From assembly GCA_947184155.2 (NCBI GenBank), contig CAMXCT020001733.1:62001-126000 (forward strand): a stretch of 64,000 nucleotides of DNA, read 5' to 3'. The stretch comes from Cladocopium goreaui. Its lineage: Eukaryota; Sar; Dinophyceae; Suessiales; Symbiodiniaceae. The position numbers and the translations under genes were made by a program. Shown piece after piece: positions 60,440 to 64,000 of this stretch. Position 1 is the stretch's first letter. Every line of letters begins with the position of its first letter. The notes under the pieces were generated by a model, which did not search any database, had not been told where the DNA came from, and was given only the letters and a program-made list of their open reading frames with translations.

Positions 60440-61226
60440 CATTGTTCGCGAAAGAGGTCGACAATCCTCCACCAGCTCCAACCTTTCTCCAACCTCTCCA
60501 ATGCTCTGCTCAAGACCACTTGCACCTTTGAGGAGAAAGTACCAAGCTTTTGGCGCGAGCCTCCGTGGAGAAAAGCCACACAGCGCTGCAAAGCAGAGGC
60601 AAAACCGCCTGCGCACAAACTAACTAAGTCCCGTGTCTTTTGGCTGACATGTCTCTCATATGTTGTCACCTGCACCTCCTGCAAAGAAGCTTCCATAAGT
60701 CGATTGGATATCCATCTGCCTCGGCGTCGGACCAGCTCAGGGATTCAGCTGTGTGAAGGAGCCAAATCGCACCGCCACCACGCAATGAAGCAAGATCATA
60801 TGGCCTGTACTTCTCTGTCTTCTTTCTGGTAACTCCAAAGCCGCAAGGAGCATGGAAAAACGTTTTCGAAGAGTTGAAGCAGAGAAAGGCCACAGCTTGT
60901 CAGACGGGTCAGATCTCCCATACATCGCCGTCAGGAACTCGTGATGCTTTGCCGATCGGCCCCGTGTCTTCGGCTGCTTCACAATGAGCAGCGCGAAGGA
61001 GGTTCCAGGCACAGCATCTGTTGGAAGTATCAGCTCAGCGCGCGTGGCAGCTAGCACCTCTCCAATCCTCATGATGCCAGTCCATCCAGATGGCTGCCTC
61101 GTGAGGCCATCTCCAAGTCAATGCAATGACAACGAGCGCAGCCGACACTTTCAGTGGCATAGCAGGGTGATGATGATGGGGCTCATCTTGCAACCAGCAA
61201 AACGCTGTGTCCCAGGCTGAGGTCAA
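60440..61226 (-). pseudogene. Tyrosine-recombinase (phage-integrase-like) gene, frameshifted
   Basis: Minus-strand pieces in successive frames: PLKVSAALVVIALTWRWPHE (about 61170), RIGEVLAATRAELI and PKTRGRSAKHH, then LWPFSASTLRKRF (61072-60850), RPYDLASLRGGGAIWLL (about 60800) and ELVRRRGRWISNRLMEASLQ (about 60690). This order is that of tyrosine recombinases abundant in dinoflagellates: Arg in RIGE, Lys in PKTRGR, Arg in SLRGGG, Trp in RGRW. At least three frame changes are needed. The nucleophile position, usually a Tyr in an IYLQEV-like motif, reads ASLQEV here. Inactive remnant; it would have mediated DNA integration of its element. Confidence 0.65.
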
Positions 61227-62039
61227 TTGCCTTTACCGCATTGATGGTCTCCGCATAGATGCCATAGGATCGCCCTGGCGAGTACAGCGCCTGCCCATAC
61301 TCAACCAGCAGACGACAAATCTCTTCTGGGTCAGGGGGCTTTACCTGCGCTTGAAGGAAACCTGGTGTTCAGTCCACAGCCAAGCTTTGAAACGATCAAG
61401 GTAAACCTTTCGTTTCTCCCTCGTTTGGTCTTTCACAGCGCGAGTTGCATGCAGCACATTTCCAGTCCTCAGAATTGCCTGTCACGATCAGCCTTGGTTA
61501 TAGGCTCCAGCGGCATCCCATCGGCAACTCCAGAGCAGCACACCATGGTAACGACAGCGCAGAGGAGGAAGCTACTGTTTAAGGCACTCCACCATACCTC
61601 ATGAGGAAAGGGTGACCAGTGGGGGAAGAAGGATCTCGGACAGGTGGACGGTGGCAGAAGGAGGCACATGAACCCACACAGCGACAAGTCCACAGATTCC
61701 AGGCAGTCAGACAGAGGATCAAGAGCAGGGCTACGAGTCCAAAGCCATCAAAACTTCAAGAACCGAAAGTGAACGCGTCACGTTTGAAAGTCCAAGTCCG
61801 ACCCGTTGCAAACCCAGCAGAAAAACGTACATCGACGTCACGGCAATGAGAAAGCCAAACAGCACTGCAACCAGCCGAGGCAGCGAGCCCCTTGGGCAAT
61901 CCATCAACGGGCTGAAGAGAGGGGACTGGTTGCAGGAAAGCCGCAAGTAAAACAAGACGCACCCGATTTGCGGCAAGCTTGCGAAGACCCTGTGAGGAAG
62001 TACTGCGGAGCAAATCCAAAGGCACACCAGCACACAGAA

Positions 62040-62420
62040 ATGATGTCTCCTGAGGAGGACGCAGAGGTTGTTCTCTGGTCGGGTCATCGGCACATTCAAG
62101 CGTGTCGGAGTGTAAATCCATCCAGGGTACGGGTACAAGTCACTGCAGACACAAACGGCACCAGTCTTCAGGGCACGGGAAGGAGATCGACCTTTGGACA
62201 GGGCACCTGCAGAGTCAACAAGGTGACAAAAACGGACAGAAACATGCTGCCGGGAAAGCGGGACCAAATTCGAAACAGCTGAAGACATCTCAAGGATGCC
62301 GATATGGCCACTTTGCTTGCAAAACCAATCCCTCACAACCGACCACCTTGATGTCAGCATGACCTCGTTTGACATGACAGACTCATGACCCTGGACAACA
62401 GGCTCCAGGATCTCTTCAGC
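62040..62420 (-). pseudogene. RNase H-like segment, frameshifted
   Basis: The minus strand reads HIGILEMSSAVSNLVPLSRQ, then about ten residues, then LVDSAGALSKGRSPSRAL, then DLYPYPGWIYTPTRLN. The frame then changes and reads ECADDPTREQPLRPP. Together these match the pattern LxDSxVxxxAxxKGRSSS..LYP..xYxPSRxNxADDPTR found in RNase H-like regions of dinoflagellate and DIRS-like elements. One frame change separates the last two motifs, so it is a pseudogene. Confidence 0.6.
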
Positions 62421-62439
62421 TGACAAAAGACGCAAGGCA

Positions 62440-63040
62440 TCACGGAAGGCATGCGCAATGTGCAAGGCAACACCATCAGTGTAGGTATCAGAGGGCTTGG
62501 CGTAGCTACCTTGGATGCTCACATGGGTATGACCACCACAACACCGGACATCAAGGAAAAACGCTGAAAGTCGATAGACCACGAGACGAAACTCCTTCCT
62601 GTGAATGGACCCAACAATGCGTGAGGCAGTCACGGCTTCAGAAAAACCACGGTCAAGGAGGGAGCGCCAAGAGCTAAGCCAGCACATTTTGCTCAATCTG
62701 CCTTGCTCACGACCGCATGGCCTACTGCAACGCCGCCCAACACGCAGGAGCACCAATGTCCGAAAAGCCGGCTCTTTGGATGACAGCGATCAAATCCAAG
62801 GGGCTGCTTGTATGAACGCACAGCAGGACGAACGGGACTGAAAGTGGCGCAGGGCGGCTCAATGAAAAAGGAACGGAAGCGGTTCTCCTCGATCATGTGG
62901 ATGACCTGGAGGCTACCAGGCAAGGACAAGGTTAACTCAATGTTTCCTGCCTCGGATGAAGGTGCTCTGCTCATGCAAGTACCCAGCATGGATCTGGGAA
63001 CGAGTGGGGCCAGAAGATGGCCGATGGACAGACGAGGTGG
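62440..63040 (-). pseudogene. Methyltransferase-like segment, frameshifted
   Basis: The minus strand at about 62990-62830 reads VIHMIEENRFRSFFIEPPCA, then TFSPVRPAVRSYKQPLGF; EPPCATFS is a motif IV-like Pro-Cys. After a frame change (about 62690) it reads RLSKMCWLSSWRSLLDRGF, then SIHRKEFRLVVY and CCGGHTHVSIQG. The Glu-x-Pro motif is partly lost at the frame break. The layout (PPC, SKMxWLxxW, HRKEF, GGHxH) is a recurrent dinoflagellate element region and, by the Pro-Cys-x-x-Phe-Ser motif, a C5-methyltransferase-like fold is suspected. Confidence 0.45.
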
Positions 63041-63239
63041 CTGAAAGGTAGGAGAACAGTCCAAGGCCAACCAACCACCAAAGTCCAACCACAGCAAGAG
63101 CCACACCAGTCAGAAGTCCAAGCACAAAGAGGAGTCCAAGGAGGCCAAGTGAGTGAGGGAGGTGTGCAGTAGAGACACAGGGGGGACATAGAGGCTTGAG
63201 CCCCAGCACCATTCATGTTGTTTTCCTGCATTCATTGTT

Positions 63240-63670
63240 TATATTGTATATATATTTATATTTATATATTTATTTACAGATTATACATATTGTACATATT
63301 ATACATATTATACATATTATACATATCATACATATCATACATATTATACATATTATACATATTATACATATTATACATATTATACATATCATACATATTA
63401 TACATATTATACATATTATACATACAGTATAATAAATATTATACATATCATACATATTATACATGTTATACATATCATACATATTATACATATCATACAT
63501 ATTATACATATTATACATATTATACATATTATACATATTGTACATATTATACATGTCATACATATTATACATATTATACATATTATACATATTATACATA
63601 TTATACATATTATACATATTACATATTATACATATTATACATATTGTACATATTATACATATTATACATA
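63240..63670. repeat. ACATATTAT 9-bp microsatellite
   Basis: TATACATAT with TT, CA or TG variants repeats about 45 times; broken at about 63430 by AATAAATAT. Ile-His and Tyr-Ile-Leu repeat frames through it are not genes. Confidence 0.97.
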
Positions 63671-64000
63671 TTATGTAAGATGAAAGAGTATAGGCCACAC
63701 AGAGACTGATCCCCATTGATGGCAGTAGAGGTGCCCCAACTTGGGGCCGCAGACGCCCATGCAATTTACCTGTGTGCAGTGGATGGATTGAAAGAAGAGT
63801 GCATGGAGGCGTAAAAACATGAGAGCTCCTATGTGTGGAATCCGAGCGAGAGAAAGGTTTGGATGGAGGACTTGACATGTTTCACTAATATGTTCAATTC
63901 AATCCATGTCAGGAACCTTCTACCAACATCAAAAATGATTGCTTTGTTTCTCATTTGTTTGACAACGTTTGGAAATGGTAAACAGAATGGCAGGTGAGAT
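63671..64000. other. Right-edge spacer
   Basis: Unique sequence, no recognisable gene or repeat before the window ends. Confidence 0.5.

Larger units (their letters stand above)
60440..63060 (-). mobile_element. Decayed tyrosine-recombinase retroelement-like locus
   Basis: In minus-strand order: methyltransferase-like part (63040-62440), RNase H-like part (62400-62050), unrecognised stretch, tyrosine recombinase (61226-60440). RNase H plus tyrosine recombinase recalls DIRS-type elements, some of which carry a methyltransferase; no reverse transcriptase is seen in this stretch. Terminal repeats were not found. The order could also reflect a non-DIRS family peculiar to dinoflagellates. Confidence 0.5.

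Noticed and set aside
61731-62756. 341-codon minus frame as one intact gene
   Set aside because: Homology-like motifs enter and leave the frame (ADDPTRE lies in a neighbouring frame), so it is a chance-open stretch through a decayed element.
63196-63878. Ile-His, Tyr-Ile-Leu and Tyr-Asn-Met repeat frames
   Set aside because: Artefact of the 9-bp microsatellite.

Overview
The window looks like a piece of a dinoflagellate nuclear genome, probably Symbiodiniaceae-like or a related lineage. Four things support this. A near-complete relict of the dinoflagellate spliced leader lies next to an intronless, frameshifted gene (47516-47536, minus strand). The Ty1/copia Gag proteins and the tyrosine-recombinase fragments are of types I associate with dinoflagellates. 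Genes are sparse and float among very long simple repeats. Gene-like segments in the 40-48 kb stretch all lie on one strand. I have run no database search; family names come from motifs I can read.

Layout. 1-2530: a satellite of about 280/310-bp units in a higher-order repeat of about 1.09 kb. 2531-5004: no recognisable gene. 5005-13704: a complete, young-looking Ty1/copia LTR retrotransposon (plus strand) with identical 344-bp LTRs and one intact 2626-codon gag-pol, which carries a DNA-methyltransferase-like module between protease and integrase and a conserved-looking domain in an overlapping frame. 13705-19553: microsatellites, including about 1 kb of CATA/CATG repeat, two related G-rich minisatellite arrays and a 48-bp palindrome. 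19554-38966: a giant LTR element of about 19.4 kb (minus strand). It has a 2625-codon gag-pol with a long coiled coil and CCCH fingers, then RNase H, then about 9 kb of extra coding sequence holding a second methyltransferase-like module and a Tpt1/KptA-like RNA 2'-phosphotransferase (ADP-ribosyl transfer) domain with its Arg-His-Arg-Arg residues retained. 38967-39430: microsatellite at its outer edge. 40400-42590: scattered exon-like segments of an SLC35-type nucleotide-sugar transporter. 42945-44459: a PcfJ-like/ankyrin protein. 46490-47536: a relict-SL retrogene ending in an inverted duplication. 47900-49130, 54000-55925, 56270-57000 and 59820-60170: repeat arrays of several designs. 60440-63060: a decayed element (minus strand) with methyltransferase-like, RNase H-like and tyrosine-recombinase segments. 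63240-63670: a 9-bp microsatellite.

Main point. Three unrelated-looking mobile elements (one intact copia, one giant copia-like, one decayed tyrosine-recombinase element) each carry a Pro-Cys/Glu-x-Pro methyltransferase-like module in a different place. The giant element adds a Tpt1-like NAD-dependent enzyme domain, two zinc modules and an RG-rich tail, which would be a plausible RNA- or DNA-end-modifying accessory protein of a retrotransposon. This is the best candidate here for an undescribed system.
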